The notes: generated from the letters alone by a model not told the origin. Counted from the first letter of the stretch, positions 17,243 to 26,598 are shown. The stretch is DNA of 64,000 nucleotides from Vagococcus fluvialis bH819 (GCF_900163795.1 NZ_FWFD01000002.1:1-64000); one strand, 5' to 3'. Made by a program: numbers and translations.

Positions 17243-18979
17243 TTATTTGGTCCATTCAGCTACTTTGTCTGGATTAGCATCAATCCATTCTTTAGCAGCC
17301 TCTTCTGGAGATGTTCCATTGTTGACTTTTAACATCACTTCTTCAATATCTTTAGTTTCCCAATTGAATTTTTCTAAGATTTTATAGGCTTCTGGTTGGT
17401 CGTCTTTTAAACCTTTACGAGCTATGGTATTAATTGTTTCTGCATCCCCCATAGATTTCTTAGGATCTTCTAGATATTTTAAATCATATTTAGAGAACAT
17501 CCAATGTGGAGACCAACCTGTAATAACGATTGGTTCTTTATTTTTGATTGCTTGGTCAAGTGTAACAACCATCGCACCAGAGGATGATGTTTCTAATTTC
17601 CAATCACTTAAATTAGAATACTCAGACATAGTTCTTTCTGCAGCAGCAACGACACCTGCACCAGGTTCGATTCCGGTAATAACTTTACCCGCTTCATCTT
17701 TCAAGTCATCAATGCTATCTACATCCATATAACTTGGAACAACTATACCGACTTTTGCACCTTCAAGGTTGGTCCCTAAAAGGTCAACAGAGTCTTTATA
17801 TTGCTTAAATTGTGCGTCGTGAGTACTTGGTAACCATGCAGATACCATAGCATCCGACTCGCCTTTAGCAACTGATTCCCACATAATCGCATTATCAAGA
17901 GGTGTTGTATTAACTTTGAAACCTTGTTGTTTTAAAACTTCACCTAAAACATGAGTAGAAGCGACTTCTGAATCCCATTCAACATAAGTTAGATTAATTG
18001 TTTTGTTTTTATCGTTTTTATTAGCAAAAATTGAATTAACTAGTGAACCACCAATTAATAAGATGACAGCACCAGAGGCAATTAAAATTTTTCTCTTTTT
18101 AGCTCCCTTTGAGGCAACTTTTTTTTCAGCTAATTGTTTTGGTTTGTTTAAATGTTGCGTAAAACGGTCAATGATAATTGCTAAGATAACTAAAGCAACA
18201 CCATTTACAAAACCGTTACCGACTTGAGCACGTTGAAGTGCAGATAATACGCCACGTCCAAGTCCTGGAGCGCCAATCATTGAAGCAATAACAACCATTG
18301 AAAGTGAAAGCATTGTTGTTTGGTTAATACCTGCTAAAATTGTATTCTTAGCTAGAGGTAATTCCAGTTTGAATAATTTTTGTTTCCCTGTTCCACCGAA
18401 AGAATCACTGGCTTCAACGAGTTCTTTTGGAACTTGACGAATACCTAAGTTAGTAAAACGAACAGTAGGAGGTAGGGCAAAAATAACAGAAGCAAACACC
18501 CCAGGAACCATCCCAATTCCGAAGAATGCGACTGCAGGAATTAGGTAAACAAATCCTGGCATTGTTTGCATGAAATCAAGAATCGGTGTAATAATTTTTT
18601 GAGCTGTTTCATTCTTAGCCATTAAAATACCTAAAGGAACCCCGATTATAATCGAAATCACACTAGAAATTAAAACGAGCGTTAATGTATTCATTAAATC
18701 TGTCCATAAACCTTGATTTAAAATAAAAGCTAAACCAAAGAATGTAAAGGAGGTTAGGCCCCATTTCTTGTTAGAAATAAAGAAGGCTAAGACTGTTAGT
18801 AGCAAAATAAATACGATCGGTGGGACAAATAATAGACCATTTGTAATCCCGTCCATAATATTTTGTCCTAGTACTTGAATAAAAGAAAAGAGACCTGAGA
18901 AAGTATCTGTCATCCAAGAGGTTATAGCTTCTACCCAATCTGCTACAGGAATTTTTGAAACTAATAGTATGTTATTCAT
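17243..18979 (-). CDS. opuAB: Glycine betaine ABC transporter, permease fused to substrate-binding domain
   Basis: A 578-residue fusion typical of lactococcal BusAB/OpuABC. An N-terminal amphipathic and membrane part (about 1-290) carries the permease coupling segment ([20 protein letters not shown], about 187-206). A further membrane segment (about 300-318) tethers the C-terminal betaine-binding domain (about 325-575), which shows tryptophans expected for the aromatic cage ([28 protein letters not shown]). It imports glycine betaine, perhaps also proline, under osmotic stress. The start overlaps the end of opuAA by eight bases. Convergent terminator behind it. Confidence 0.93.
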   Translation of the reverse strand: MNNILLVSKIPVADWVEAITSWMTDTFSGLFSFIQVLGQNIMDGITNGLLFVPPIVFILLLTVLAFFISNKKWGLTSFTFFGLAFILNQGLWTDLMNTLTLVLISSVISIIIGVPLGILMAKNETAQKIITPILDFMQTMPGFVYLIPAVAFFGIGMVPGVFASVIFALPPTVRFTNLGIRQVPKELVEASDSFGGTGKQKLFKLELPLAKNTILAGINQTTMLSLSMVVIASMIGAPGLGRGVLSALQRAQVGNGFVNGVALVILAIIIDRFTQHLNKPKQLAEKKVASKGAKKRKILIASGAVILLIGGSLVNSIFANKNDKNKTINLTYVEWDSEVASTHVLGEVLKQQGFKVNTTPLDNAIMWESVAKGESDAMVSAWLPSTHDAQFKQYKDSVDLLGTNLEGAKVGIVVPSYMDVDSIDDLKDEAGKVITGIEPGAGVVAAAERTMSEYSNLSDWKLETSSSGAMVVTLDQAIKNKEPIVITGWSPHWMFSKYDLKYLEDPKKSMGDAETINTIARKGLKDDQPEAYKILEKFNWETKDIEEVMLKVNNGTSPEEAAKEWIDANPDKVAEWTK

Positions 18980-20177
18980 TTAATTCACCTTCCTCTGATT
19001 GATCACTTGTTCCAGTCAGTGCTTCAATAACACGACCTCGAATGATAACACCAAGTAAACGATCATTTTCTACAACTGCAAGAGGCATGGGTGAATCGTA
19101 AATGATATTAAAAATATCGCTGACTAGCATGTCTTTTGGAACAGTGGTTACTTCTTCAGTCATCACTTCTTCTAAAGTTAGGCCTCTTTTTCTAGCACGA
19201 TGCGCGTTGTCAGCTGTAATGTAACCTTTTAGTTGACGTTTTTTGTTAACTGCCAGTAACATACTAACTTCTTCGTTACGCATTCTTTGAAGTGCAACGT
19301 TAGGACCGTCGAGTTCAATATTGGTTGTTATCGCAGGAACCATGATGTTGCTAGCTGTTAAGACTTTTGAACGATCGACATCCTCAACAAATTCACGAAC
19401 GTAGTCATTGGCTGGATTAGTTAAAATCTCTTCACCAGTTCCAATTTGCATAATCTGTCCATCTTTCATAAGAGCGATTCTATCCCCAATACGAAGGGCT
19501 TCGTTTAAATCATGAGTGATGAAGATGATTGTTTTTTGGACATTTGCCTGTAAATCAATCAATTCATCTTGCATTTCTCTTCTGATTAAAGGATCTAGAG
19601 CTGAAAAAGCTTCATCCATTAGTAGAATCTCAGGATCATTTGCTAAAGCGCGTGCTAGACCAACACGTTGTTGCATTCCTCCTGAAAGTTGGCTTGGATA
19701 TTGGTCTTTAAAAGAAATTAGACCAGAATTTTCTAAAGCTTTTTCTGCTCGTTTGGTTCTTTCTTCTTTAGGAACACCACGAACCTCTAAACCAAATTCA
19801 GTATTTTCTAAGATAGTTCTGTGAGGGAAGAGACCAAAATTTTGAAAAACCATACTCATTTTATGTCTTCTGACTTCACGTAGCTCATCTTTATCCATCT
19901 TTGCAATGTCTTTACCATCAATATAGATATCTCCAGAAGTGGGTTCTATTAAACGATTAATTAATCGGATGAGTGTTGATTTACCACTACCAGATAATCC
20001 CATAATAACGAAAATTTCGCCTTCGTTGATATCAAAGTTAGTATCGTAAACACCAACTGTAGCACCTGTTTTTTCAAGGATTTCAGTTTTAGGCCGTTGC
20101 TCTTGGATCATCTTTAGAGCTGCTTGACTTCTCTTACCAAAAACTTTAGTTAAATTTTTGACTTGAACTTTTACCAT
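18972..20177 (-). CDS. opuAA: Glycine betaine ABC transporter ATPase with tandem CBS domains
   Basis: A 401-residue ATPase of the OpuA/BusA/ProV type. Walker [10 protein letters not shown]-loop [11 protein letters not shown], signature LSGGMQQR, Walker [13 protein letters not shown] and switch FITHD are in order (about 60-240). Residues about 275-390 form two CBS domains, which in OpuA sense ionic strength and c-di-AMP. First gene of opuAA-opuAB. The ribosome site GGAG is rather far (12 bases) from the ATG. Its promoter is overlapped by a BusR-type operator and followed by a CodY-like palindrome. Confidence 0.94.
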   Translation of the reverse strand: MVKVQVKNLTKVFGKRSQAALKMIQEQRPKTEILEKTGATVGVYDTNFDINEGEIFVIMGLSGSGKSTLIRLINRLIEPTSGDIYIDGKDIAKMDKDELREVRRHKMSMVFQNFGLFPHRTILENTEFGLEVRGVPKEERTKRAEKALENSGLISFKDQYPSQLSGGMQQRVGLARALANDPEILLMDEAFSALDPLIRREMQDELIDLQANVQKTIIFITHDLNEALRIGDRIALMKDGQIMQIGTGEEILTNPANDYVREFVEDVDRSKVLTASNIMVPAITTNIELDGPNVALQRMRNEEVSMLLAVNKKRQLKGYITADNAHRARKRGLTLEEVMTEEVTTVPKDMLVSDIFNIIYDSPMPLAVVENDRLLGVIIRGRVIEALTGTSDQSEEGELNE

Positions 20178-20206
20178 ATGATTAATTAGCTCCTTTTATG
20201 TAAGTT

Positions 20207-20231
20207 CTTATTATTTTCAGAAAATAATAAG
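20207..20231. promoter_or_regulatory. Perfect palindrome in opuAA leader, CodY-box-like
   Basis: CTTATTATTTTC and GAAAATAATAAG are perfect 12-base arms around a single base. The centre TATTTTCAGAAAATA (20212-20226) matches the CodY consensus AATTTTCWGAAAATT at 13 of 15 positions. It lies between the opuAA -10 and start codon, where a bound repressor could act as a roadblock. Confidence 0.6.
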
Positions 20232-20270
20232 TGACCACATGATAATAACATCGTGTGGTCACTTTGTCAA
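20230..20270 (-). promoter_or_regulatory. opuAA promoter overlapped by BusR-type operator
   Basis: Minus strand: TTGACA (20270-20265), 17 bases, TATTAT (20247-20242). The promoter is overlaid by an inverted repeat AGTGACCACA ... TGTGGTCACT; the AGTGAC and GTCACT half-sites (20230-20235 and 20258-20263) are separated by exactly 22 bases, the spacing described for the tetrameric BusR repressor. Confidence 0.85.
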
Positions 20271-20354
20271 AGAAGTAATTTTAATTTTTAAGTAAGAAGA
20301 TGAAATTATAAGCACTTTGTCTCAAGGGATTGTAAAGTAAATTAGGATAGAAGA

Positions 20355-20418
20355 TATTTTTATTTCCTGACTATAAAAAAATAAGAGAGTGTGACAAACG
20401 TTGTAGTCACATTCTCTC
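20355..20418 (-). terminator. busR terminator
   Basis: Minus strand: GAGAGAATGTGAC pairs with GTCACACTCTC (20384-20418), followed by TTATTTTTTT. The adjoining plus-strand stretch ATTTTTATTTCCTGACTAT (20359-20377) looks like an eroded right end of the structured repeat family, which elsewhere is also followed by a terminator hairpin. Confidence 0.75.
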
Positions 20419-20429
20419 GTAGCAATCTT

Positions 20430-21059
20430 TTAATTTGGATAAAAAAAGTTAATCATTCTCTGTGTAGCAAACTCATCACCTACAAAGTAAAGGGTATCGT
20501 TTGGGTTTAAAACAGCGTAAGGACCAGGTGATAAGATTAATTCTTCTTTATGTAATATAGCAATAACAGTTGCGCCTGTTTCTTGCCATAAATTTAATTC
20601 AGAAATAGATATTTCTAAATGGGAAGCCTCTTTGTTTAAGACAAGTTCAGAGGGGAGTAAAGGATTAACTTGATTAATCTTTACAGTTTGAGAAACAAGT
20701 TGATTTACAAGGATAGTTACATTATTTAATTCTTCTTTTTGTTGTTTTAAACTATTCATTAAATTATTTTTAATTTCTTCAATCGATTGAACATCTCTAA
20801 ACTGTTCTAAAAAAGAAATTGCTCGTTGTTTAGAGGCAACAATCACACCACTACCATGTTTGACTTCTAAAATTTTTAGATCAACTAAAATATTAACTGC
20901 TTTTCTGGCTGTTTCAGGAGAAACACTAAAAGTTGAAGCGAGCGTTGAACGAGCATATAGTTTGTCTCCGACAACATAACGATTGTCGACAATTCTTTCA
21001 GCAATTTCAATGGCAACTTGCTGATACCTTGGTGACCTGGTTTCTTTTTGTTTTGTCAT
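20430..21059 (-). CDS. busR: BusR-type GntR/RCK_C regulator of betaine uptake
   Basis: A 209-residue regulator. N-terminal GntR winged helix (about 10-78; TFSVSPETARKAVNIL recognition region), a coiled linker (about 90-125), and a C-terminal RCK_C/TrkA_C domain (about 130-205; LNPNDTLYFVGDE). This architecture, next to opuA, is that of BusR, which binds c-di-AMP through RCK_C and represses busA/opuA in lactococci and streptococci. GGAGG precedes the ATG. It lies upstream of opuAA on the same strand, separated by its own terminator. A spaced AGTGAC/GTCACT operator sits in the opuAA promoter. Confidence 0.9.
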   Translation of the reverse strand: MTKQKETRSPRYQQVAIEIAERIVDNRYVVGDKLYARSTLASTFSVSPETARKAVNILVDLKILEVKHGSGVIVASKQRAISFLEQFRDVQSIEEIKNNLMNSLKQQKEELNNVTILVNQLVSQTVKINQVNPLLPSELVLNKEASHLEISISELNLWQETGATVIAILHKEELILSPGPYAVLNPNDTLYFVGDEFATQRMINFFYPN

Positions 21060-21211
21060 AATTTTAGGTGCCTCCTTAATAAATCAATTACATCGTACTA
21101 AAAAAAGTAAAAAAAAGCAAAAAAACAAAAAAATTAATTATTTACTATTATATTAAAGAAATAAAAAAGTAATGTCTATTGATAAATTAGATAGAAAATA
21201 AATGCTGTAAA

Positions 21212-21241
21212 TTGGTATATATTAATAACAAGTGGTATAAT
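21212..21241 (+). promoter_or_regulatory. Promoter of the cell-wall hydrolase gene
   Basis: TTGGTA (21212-21217), 18 bases, TATAAT (21236-21241). The first part of the 227-base gap holds the divergent busR start and an A-rich tract without further visible signal. Confidence 0.6.
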
Positions 21242-21286
21242 CTTTTAATAGTGTCATGTTACGACTAAAGTTAAGGAGTATAGAAA

Positions 21287-22897
21287 ATGAGAAATAAATT
21301 TTTAACTATTTTTATCATAGCAACTTTCACTAGTGGTTTAGTAGCACCAGTTATAGGCTACGCAGCTACTTCGTTAGATGATGAAATTAATGTAGAGAGC
21401 ATTCAAAAAGAAGAAACAAATGAATCGGAAGAAACAAGTGAAACGTCGTCAATAGAAGAAGTTGAAACAACAGAAACAACAGAAACAACAGAAACAACAG
21501 AAGAAAGCACTGAAGAAACGACAGTAGACTCATCTACAACAGAGCCGACAACTGCAGAATCAAGTACTGAATCTCAAACGACATCGGAATCAACAAGTGA
21601 ATCAAGTAAAACAGAAGAGTCTAAAAAACCTGAAACATCAACAACATCTAGCTCTAAAGAAAAGCCAAAAGAAAAACCAGCACCAAAAGAGAAAAAGGCG
21701 AAAGAATCGGCTCCAAAAGAAAGTGTTTTGATTACTGAAACGACTGATGTTGTCTTACCACAAGATGAGGAAGTAAGCAGCTTTGCATCAACTTCGGACA
21801 TCAAATTTATTAAAAATCAAACAACAGAAGATTTTATTGAGAGTATTGGCGATAAAGCAAGAGAAATTGGACAAGAGTATGATTTATACGCTTCTGTTAT
21901 GATTGCTCAAGCAATTCTTGAAACGGGTTCAGGCAACAGTGAGTTAAGCCAAGCACCAAACCATAATTTATTTGGTATAAAAGGAGCTTACAAAGGTCAA
22001 TCTGTTTCTTACAGTACAAGTGAAGACAATGGAAAAGGTAAACTTTATACAGTTCAAGCTGAATTCAGAAAATATCCAGGATATAAAGAGTCATTTGAAG
22101 ATTATGCCCAACTTTTAACAGATACAAAAAAAGGTAACGGGGATTTATACAAAGGTACTTGGAAGAAAAATGCTAAAACTCACCAAGAAGCAACGAAATC
22201 TCTAACAGGTAAGTATGCAACTGATACTAGTTATGACCAAAAATTAAATAAATTAATTGAAACATATGATCTAACTTTCTTTGATAAAAAATTAGACGGT
22301 GATGCTAAGATTCAAAATGTCTATTATGATGTTAAGTCAGGAGATACAATTGATTCAATTGTTGCTGAAAAAAATATTGATAAAAAAGATTTCTTAGAGT
22401 GGAATAAAAAAGTCCTAGATACTAAAAAGGATTTAACGGATAGTCAAAGAGTTATTGTGGGACAAAGAAAAATTTCAAGTTATAAAATCAAAAATTTAAA
22501 AACAAAAGAAGTTGGCGACTTTATTATTCCTCTAAAAGATGGTTATAGTATCTCAAGTCCATTTGGATCAAGAGGTGATGAGCATCATAACGGAACAGAT
22601 ATGGCAGTAGCTGAAAATACTTTGATTTATGCTAGTTCAGACGGAAAAGTTGCAGCTAAGGGATTCCATCCTTCTGCAGGAAATTATGTGATCTTACAAC
22701 ATGAAAATGGGTTATATACAAGTTATTTCCATATGAATCGTTCAGCTGTTGCTTTAGATGAAACAGTTAAAATGGGTGACATGATTGGTTACGTTGGTTC
22801 AACAGGGAATTCAACGGGAGCTCATTTACACTTTGCAATTAACACAGAACTTTGGTCAGGTTATATTAATCCAGCCAACTATATGAATTTTAATTAG
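21287..22897 (+). CDS. Secreted peptidoglycan hydrolase: glucosaminidase + LysM-like + M23 peptidase
   Basis: A 536-residue exported protein. Signal peptide (1 to about 27), a long Thr/Ser/Glu then Lys/Pro-rich disordered linker (about 30-165), a GH73-type glucosaminidase domain (about 180-335; AQAILETGSGNSEL with the catalytic Glu, NLFGIKG), a LysM-like segment (about 345-395; YDVKSGDTIDSIV), and a C-terminal M23 metallopeptidase (about 418-533; HHNGTD and HLHF metal ligands). It could cut both glycan strands and peptide bridges, an unusual pairing in one protein, with a role in daughter-cell separation or lysis (inference). Single gene with its own promoter and terminator; AAGGAG precedes the ATG. 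Confidence 0.88.
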   Translation: MRNKFLTIFIIATFTSGLVAPVIGYAATSLDDEINVESIQKEETNESEETSETSSIEEVETTETTETTETTEESTEETTVDSSTTEPTTAESSTESQTTSESTSESSKTEESKKPETSTTSSSKEKPKEKPAPKEKKAKESAPKESVLITETTDVVLPQDEEVSSFASTSDIKFIKNQTTEDFIESIGDKAREIGQEYDLYASVMIAQAILETGSGNSELSQAPNHNLFGIKGAYKGQSVSYSTSEDNGKGKLYTVQAEFRKYPGYKESFEDYAQLLTDTKKGNGDLYKGTWKKNAKTHQEATKSLTGKYATDTSYDQKLNKLIETYDLTFFDKKLDGDAKIQNVYYDVKSGDTIDSIVAEKNIDKKDFLEWNKKVLDTKKDLTDSQRVIVGQRKISSYKIKNLKTKEVGDFIIPLKDGYSISSPFGSRGDEHHNGTDMAVAENTLIYASSDGKVAAKGFHPSAGNYVILQHENGLYTSYFHMNRSAVALDETVKMGDMIGYVGSTGNSTGAHLHFAINTELWSGYINPANYMNFN

Positions 22898-22904
22898 AAT
22901 TTAT

Positions 22905-22947
22905 AAGAAGAAATGAAGCTAAAAGTATTCATTTCTTCTTTTTTTTG
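22905..22947 (+). terminator. Terminator after the cell-wall hydrolase
   Basis: AAGAAGAAATGA pairs with TCATTTCTTCTT over 12 bases followed by TTTTTT. Confidence 0.9.
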
Positions 22948-22986
22948 TTAAGATAGTAAGGAATAAAATAAGAAAGTGGCGATACT

Positions 22987-23568
22987 ATGAAAGTACATAA
23001 AGCAGAAATCGTGATTAGTGCGGTTCAGCCAGAACAATATCCAAAAACAAAATTACCAGAAATTGCCTTAGCAGGGCGTTCAAATGTGGGGAAATCATCA
23101 TTTATCAATACATTAATTAGTCGTAAAGGACTAGCCAGAACATCAGGGAAACCAGGGAAAACACAAACTTTAAATTTCTATTTAATTGAAGAAGCACTAC
23201 ATTTTGTAGATGTTCCAGGCTATGGCTATGCTAAAGTTTCTAAAACAGAACGTGTTAAATGGGGAAAAATGATTGAGACTTATATCACAGAAAGAGAACA
23301 ACTAAAAGCAGTCGTTTCTCTAGTTGATTTTCGCCATGATCCCTCTGAAGAAGATGTTCAAATGTATAATTTCTTAAAGTATTATCAAATTCCAGTTATT
23401 GTTGTAGCAACAAAAAGTGATAAAATAAAACGTAGCCAATGGAATAAGCATGAAGCAGCGATCAAAAGAAAATTAGTTTTTGATCCAACAGACGATTTTA
23501 TTATTTTTTCTTCTGAAACAAAAGAAGGTAAAGAGCAAGCTTGGGAAGCGATTGAAAGCTTTTTATAA
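22987..23568 (+). CDS. ysxC: Ribosome biogenesis GTP-binding protein YsxC/EngB
   Basis: A 193-residue GTPase needed for assembly of the large ribosomal subunit. G1 [10 protein letters not shown], switch region [14 protein letters not shown]3 [11 protein letters not shown]4 TKSDK and G5 SSET are all present. In many Firmicutes it follows clpX; here it stands alone after a wall-hydrolase gene. The ribosome site is weak (AAGTGGCG). A structured repeat begins right behind the stop codon. Confidence 0.95.
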   Translation: MKVHKAEIVISAVQPEQYPKTKLPEIALAGRSNVGKSSFINTLISRKGLARTSGKPGKTQTLNFYLIEEALHFVDVPGYGYAKVSKTERVKWGKMIETYITEREQLKAVVSLVDFRHDPSEEDVQMYNFLKYYQIPVIVVATKSDKIKRSQWNKHEAAIKRKLVFDPTDDFIIFSSETKEGKEQAWEAIESFL

Positions 23569-23721
23569 AAGCATGTTGAAAAGGGCGTTTAGCTTTAAGC
23601 AATTGGAAGAACGTACCAACAATCCGTGGGTTTGGGATTGATGATACGTTTTGAAATTGTCGAAGAAGCTGCCATTTGAAGCTGAACAAAAAAAGCATGT
23701 TGAAAAGGGCGTTTAGCTTCA
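23569..23721 (+). repeat. Structured repeat R6 (full) plus left-half copy
   Basis: Full unit 23569-23690 directly follows ysxC. Its core has changed on both sides together: AGCTTTAAGCAATTGGA against TTGAAATTGTCGAAGAAGCT, so GCAACT/AGTTGC of other copies is GCAATT/AATTGT here. The CAATCC/GGATTG apical stem is kept around GTGGGTTTG. The left end GCATGTTGAAAAGGGCG recurs exactly 124 bases later (23695) as a left-half fragment. Confidence 0.85.
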
Positions 23722-23740
23722 ATTCATTAAGAGAATATAC

Positions 23741-23773
23741 GAAAAAAGATGCCTAAAACTAGGCATCTTTTTC
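23741..23773. terminator. Bidirectional terminator overlapping a stop codon
   Basis: GATGCCTA (23748-23755) pairs with TAGGCATC (23760-23767), flanked by A6 and T5. It serves ysxC (plus) and the 55-residue gene (minus), whose TAG stop is part of the stem. Confidence 0.85.
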
Positions 23774-23926
23774 ATTATTTTTCATAGTAATTGTAGTGTT
23801 TTTGATATCCACTGTGAATTGATTATTTTTATTAATCGCTTTTTCATTTTCTTTTTTATCAGGATCAATTGCAAATTCTTCGAACAATTTTTCTAAGCTG
23901 TCTTTTTTCTTAAATGTCATTCCCAT
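23759..23926 (-). CDS. Small conserved-looking protein, 55 residues
   Basis: An open frame starting MGMTFKKKDSLEKLFEEF and ending NNEKDA, lysine/glutamate-rich and soluble. AAAGGATG lies ten bases before the ATG at 23926; an alternative ATG at 23920 gives 53 residues. It fills the gap between a terminator and the FAD oxidase gene. From memory it resembles tiny proteins annotated near ysxC in other Lactobacillales (SPJ_0845-like), but I cannot verify that. No function can be given. Confidence 0.65.
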   Translation of the reverse strand: MGMTFKKKDSLEKLFEEFAIDPDKKENEKAINKNNQFTVDIKNTTITMKNNEKDA

Positions 23927-23979
23927 GTTAATAACACATCCTTTTCTTTTTCTAATTGTACCATGTTTTCTTAAAAGTG

Positions 23980-25101
23980 TTAATTAGGATAGATGTATTG
24001 ATTTGGTTTTAGACGATATTCTTCAAAATTTGTTTCTTTTTCTAAAGTCCAATCTGCCAATGTTTTTCCAATAATAGGCCCAGTAGTCAAACCAGAAGAA
24101 CCTAAGCCACTGGCAACAAACAGTTGTGGTAAAGTATCAATTTCACCAAAAAAAGGAGAAAAATCTGAAGTGTATGCTCTTGTTCCTACTCTACTACCAA
24201 CAACAGTTGCATTCTCATCAATGGTTGAAATAAAATTTTGAGCCTCTTTTTTTAGTGTTCCAAGTAATTTTTTATCTGGTGAAAGGTCATAATCTTTATC
24301 ATTTTCGTGGGTCGCACCAATTAATATTTTACCATCGTCAAAAGGAATGATGTCTGTTTCTCCAACCGGCATCAAAACAGGCCAGTTTTTCGTATCAGAG
24401 GTAATTTTTATTTCGATTAGTTGTCCTTTTTGAGGTCGAATATCCACATAATAATCAAGGGGACGAAGCAAGTCACCAATCCAAGCGCCACAAGCCAGGA
24501 TTAGTTGATCAAAAATAAAAGTATCCTGTTGTGTGATAACTTCCCACTGTTTATTCTTATAAGAAATAGACTGAACAACATCTGAAATACTTTGATTTCC
24601 GAGTCTCACGACTTCTTTTTTTAAAAGTTGTGTTAAAGCAGCCCCATCAATCTTAGCTCCTCCAGAAACAAAAAGGGCGTCATCGGTCATATTAATATCA
24701 GAAATTCTTTCTTTGATTTCAGAGTAAGATAAATGATTAACGTTTCCTATTTCTGGTGCGTCTATTTTTCTTGTTTCAGCTAATGTTTTTAATTTTTCAA
24801 GGAGAACAGGGGTATTTTTATAGAGTAATGTCCCGGTTTGTTGATAGACGTGATCTGTCTTTTGATGTTCACTTAGGTCATGAATCAATTTCTGATAGAA
24901 TTTAGCCCCTTCTTTAGCTAAAAAATACCACTCTTTATTTCGTCTTTGAGATAACCAAGGGGAGATGATACCAGCCGCAGCAGATGTTGCTTGACCAACT
25001 CCGCTATCAATTAAGGTAACGGTTTGATTTTCTTTTGTAAGGTAGTAAGCAGCAGTGCTACCAACAATTCCTCCACCAATGATTCCGATTGTTTTATTCA
25101 T
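23980..25101 (-). CDS. FAD-dependent oxidoreductase, D-amino acid/glycine oxidase family
   Basis: A 373-residue DAO-family flavoprotein. N-terminal Rossmann motif GIIGGGIVGSTAAYYL binds FAD; GQATSAAAGIISPW follows; the middle contains the substrate domain (PQKGQLIEIK near 250) and the end has the typical VASGLGSSGLTTGPIIGK FAD segment. Relatives oxidise glycine, sarcosine or D-amino acids; the substrate is not evident and there is no thiamine or proline pathway neighbour. AGAGAGG precedes the ATG. A strong hairpin separates it from the upstream cation exporter. Confidence 0.85.
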   Translation of the reverse strand: MNKTIGIIGGGIVGSTAAYYLTKENQTVTLIDSGVGQATSAAAGIISPWLSQRRNKEWYFLAKEGAKFYQKLIHDLSEHQKTDHVYQQTGTLLYKNTPVLLEKLKTLAETRKIDAPEIGNVNHLSYSEIKERISDINMTDDALFVSGGAKIDGAALTQLLKKEVVRLGNQSISDVVQSISYKNKQWEVITQQDTFIFDQLILACGAWIGDLLRPLDYYVDIRPQKGQLIEIKITSDTKNWPVLMPVGETDIIPFDDGKILIGATHENDKDYDLSPDKKLLGTLKKEAQNFISTIDENATVVGSRVGTRAYTSDFSPFFGEIDTLPQLFVASGLGSSGLTTGPIIGKTLADWTLEKETNFEEYRLKPNQYIYPN

Positions 25102-25146
25102 TTTGTGATTCCTCTCTATTAAATTTCATAAAATAAGTATAACAAA

Positions 25147-25194
25147 AATCACGAGGATATCATAAACATTGGTGCTTATGATATCCTCGTGATT
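25147..25194 (-). terminator. Strong terminator after the cation exporter
   Basis: AATCACGAGGATATCATAA and its exact complement form a perfect 19-base stem around a ten-base loop; on the minus strand it is followed by TTTTTGTT. Confidence 0.9.
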
Positions 25195-25198
25195 GATT

Positions 25199-26071
25199 TT
25201 AATCTTCAAATGGCTCAACATGAACATCAATATCGAATATATTAAATTTTCTTTTTAAATCTTCTTCCATTTTGTCAACAATTTGGTGGCTTTGTTTAAC
25301 GGTCCAATCAGGATCAACACGAACCGTCACATCTAAAAAGATATTAGCGCCTAAATTCCTAGCTCTCAACACAGGAACTTCTTTGATTCCTTCAACTTTT
25401 AATATTTCTAATTTATATATAATTAATTTCTCACGGTCAAAACCATCAGATAAATAAAAAGTACTTTCTTTAAAGATGCCCAAAGCTGTTTTTAAAATAA
25501 CAAAAGCAATCACTACAGCAGTTAATGTATCAAGCCATGGTAAGTGAAATGCGGCTGTAAAAACAGCAATTGCAGCACCTAAACTAGTCAACATGTCGCT
25601 GAAATTATCTTTGGATACAGCAATTAAAGAGCTGCTATTATATTTTTCACCAAGACTTTTATTGTAAAGATAAACAAAATACATAATAATTGCGGATCCG
25701 ATTCCGACAACCGCAGCGATTGGATCAGGTTGTTGAATATCATGATGAATTAAGGATTTGACGGCCGTCACTAAAACTTCAATTCCGACAGCAAACATAA
25801 TTAAAGAGGTTAAAAGACTAGCCATGTTCTCTGCTTTCCAATGTCCATAACGATGCTCATTATCAGCAGGTTTTCTAGATAAACGTAGTCCAATTAAAAT
25901 CGCAATTGAAGCGATAGTATCTGTAAAATTATTAAGCCCGTCAGCAGATAGAGCTTTTGAATTGGCGTAGCTACCTACACCTAATTTGAATGCAGCTAAG
26001 ACCACATAAGCTAAAATACTGATTAGAGCTCCTTTTTCAGCTTGTTTTAGTTCTGCACTTCTTTCTGTCAT
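25199..26071 (-). CDS. mntE: Cation diffusion facilitator, MntE-type
   Basis: A 290-residue CDF exporter with six membrane segments and a C-terminal cytoplasmic domain ending HVEPFED. The metal site in segment 2 reads N-x-x-x-D (LNNFTD) and in segment 5 D-x-x-x-D (KDNFSD), the Asn-Asp-Asp-Asp set described for the manganese exporter MntE, rather than the His/Asp set of zinc exporters. HRYGHWKAE follows segment 2. Manganese export is therefore the best guess. ATG 26071 has GGGAG 11 bases upstream; a GTG at 26083 is less likely. No manganese riboswitch is visible in the 110-base leader. Confidence 0.8.
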   Translation of the reverse strand: MTERSAELKQAEKGALISILAYVVLAAFKLGVGSYANSKALSADGLNNFTDTIASIAILIGLRLSRKPADNEHRYGHWKAENMASLLTSLIMFAVGIEVLVTAVKSLIHHDIQQPDPIAAVVGIGSAIIMYFVYLYNKSLGEKYNSSSLIAVSKDNFSDMLTSLGAAIAVFTAAFHLPWLDTLTAVVIAFVILKTALGIFKESTFYLSDGFDREKLIIYKLEILKVEGIKEVPVLRARNLGANIFLDVTVRVDPDWTVKQSHQIVDKMEEDLKRKFNIFDIDVHVEPFED

Positions 26072-26182
26072 GTTTTGACTCACTCCCTTTTTAGTAACTG
26101 AAATGAAAGTATATCAGATAGAGTACCTTTTAGAAAAGGTGGAAAAAAATAATTAAGTGCTCCTAAAAATTAGTCATGGGCA

Positions 26183-26212
26183 AACAAAAAAACTTTGCAC
26201 TAGGCAAAGTTT
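26183..26212 (-). terminator. Terminator after the 88-residue gene
   Basis: AAACTTTGC pairs with GCAAAGTTT and is followed on the minus strand by TTTTTGTTTG. Confidence 0.85.
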
Positions 26213-26214
26213 GA

Positions 26215-26481
26215 TTAATTAGAAGGATTAATTAAAATCCCATTAATATTATTAACTGTTGATAAATTAACACGTTCATTGTATGTATTTTCTGTCCCGA
26301 TTGTTGAAAAGTTTAAATAAAGATCTTCTCCGTTATAAACAAGTTCAAAGAAATCAACTTCTGGATAAACTTTTCTTTCAGTATTATTATAGATCACAAC
26401 AAGAGCTCCTTTTTCAACATAAAGCATTGAAGTTAAGATTTCATTTGTTGCATCAATAATAGATATTTTTTTTCTAGCCAT
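26215..26481 (-). CDS. Hypothetical protein, 88 residues
   Basis: No family recognised. The protein begins MARKKISIIDATNEILTSML and looks soluble, with several short beta-prone stretches (ALVVIYNN, DFFELVYNG, LYLNFSTIG). AAGGAAG precedes the ATG. It is a single gene with its own terminator. Upstream lies an inverted repeat AAACAGT (26501-26507) N17 ACTGTTT (26525-26531), a possible operator overlapping its promoter. Confidence 0.7.
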   Translation of the reverse strand: MARKKISIIDATNEILTSMLYVEKGALVVIYNNTERKVYPEVDFFELVYNGEDLYLNFSTIGTENTYNERVNLSTVNNINGILINPSN

Positions 26482-26500
26482 ATCTTTTCACTTCCTTCTA

Positions 26501-26531
26501 AAACAGTTTATCATACAAAAATAGACTGTTT
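26501..26531. promoter_or_regulatory. Inverted repeat upstream of the 88-residue gene
   Basis: AAACAGT and ACTGTTT arms separated by 17 bases, within 50 bases of the start codon. On the minus strand a TATGAT box lies between the arms. Operator function is inferred from position only. Confidence 0.4.
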
Positions 26532-26598
26532 CAACTAAAAATAATAAAAAATGGAAGTAAACGTATTTTAAAAAATAGTCTTCTTTTTAGATGGTTTT

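Noticed and set aside
26072-26182. A manganese riboswitch before mntE
   Set aside because: The leader is too short and lacks the conserved loop sequences; only a small ACCTTTT/AAAAGGT hairpin is visible.
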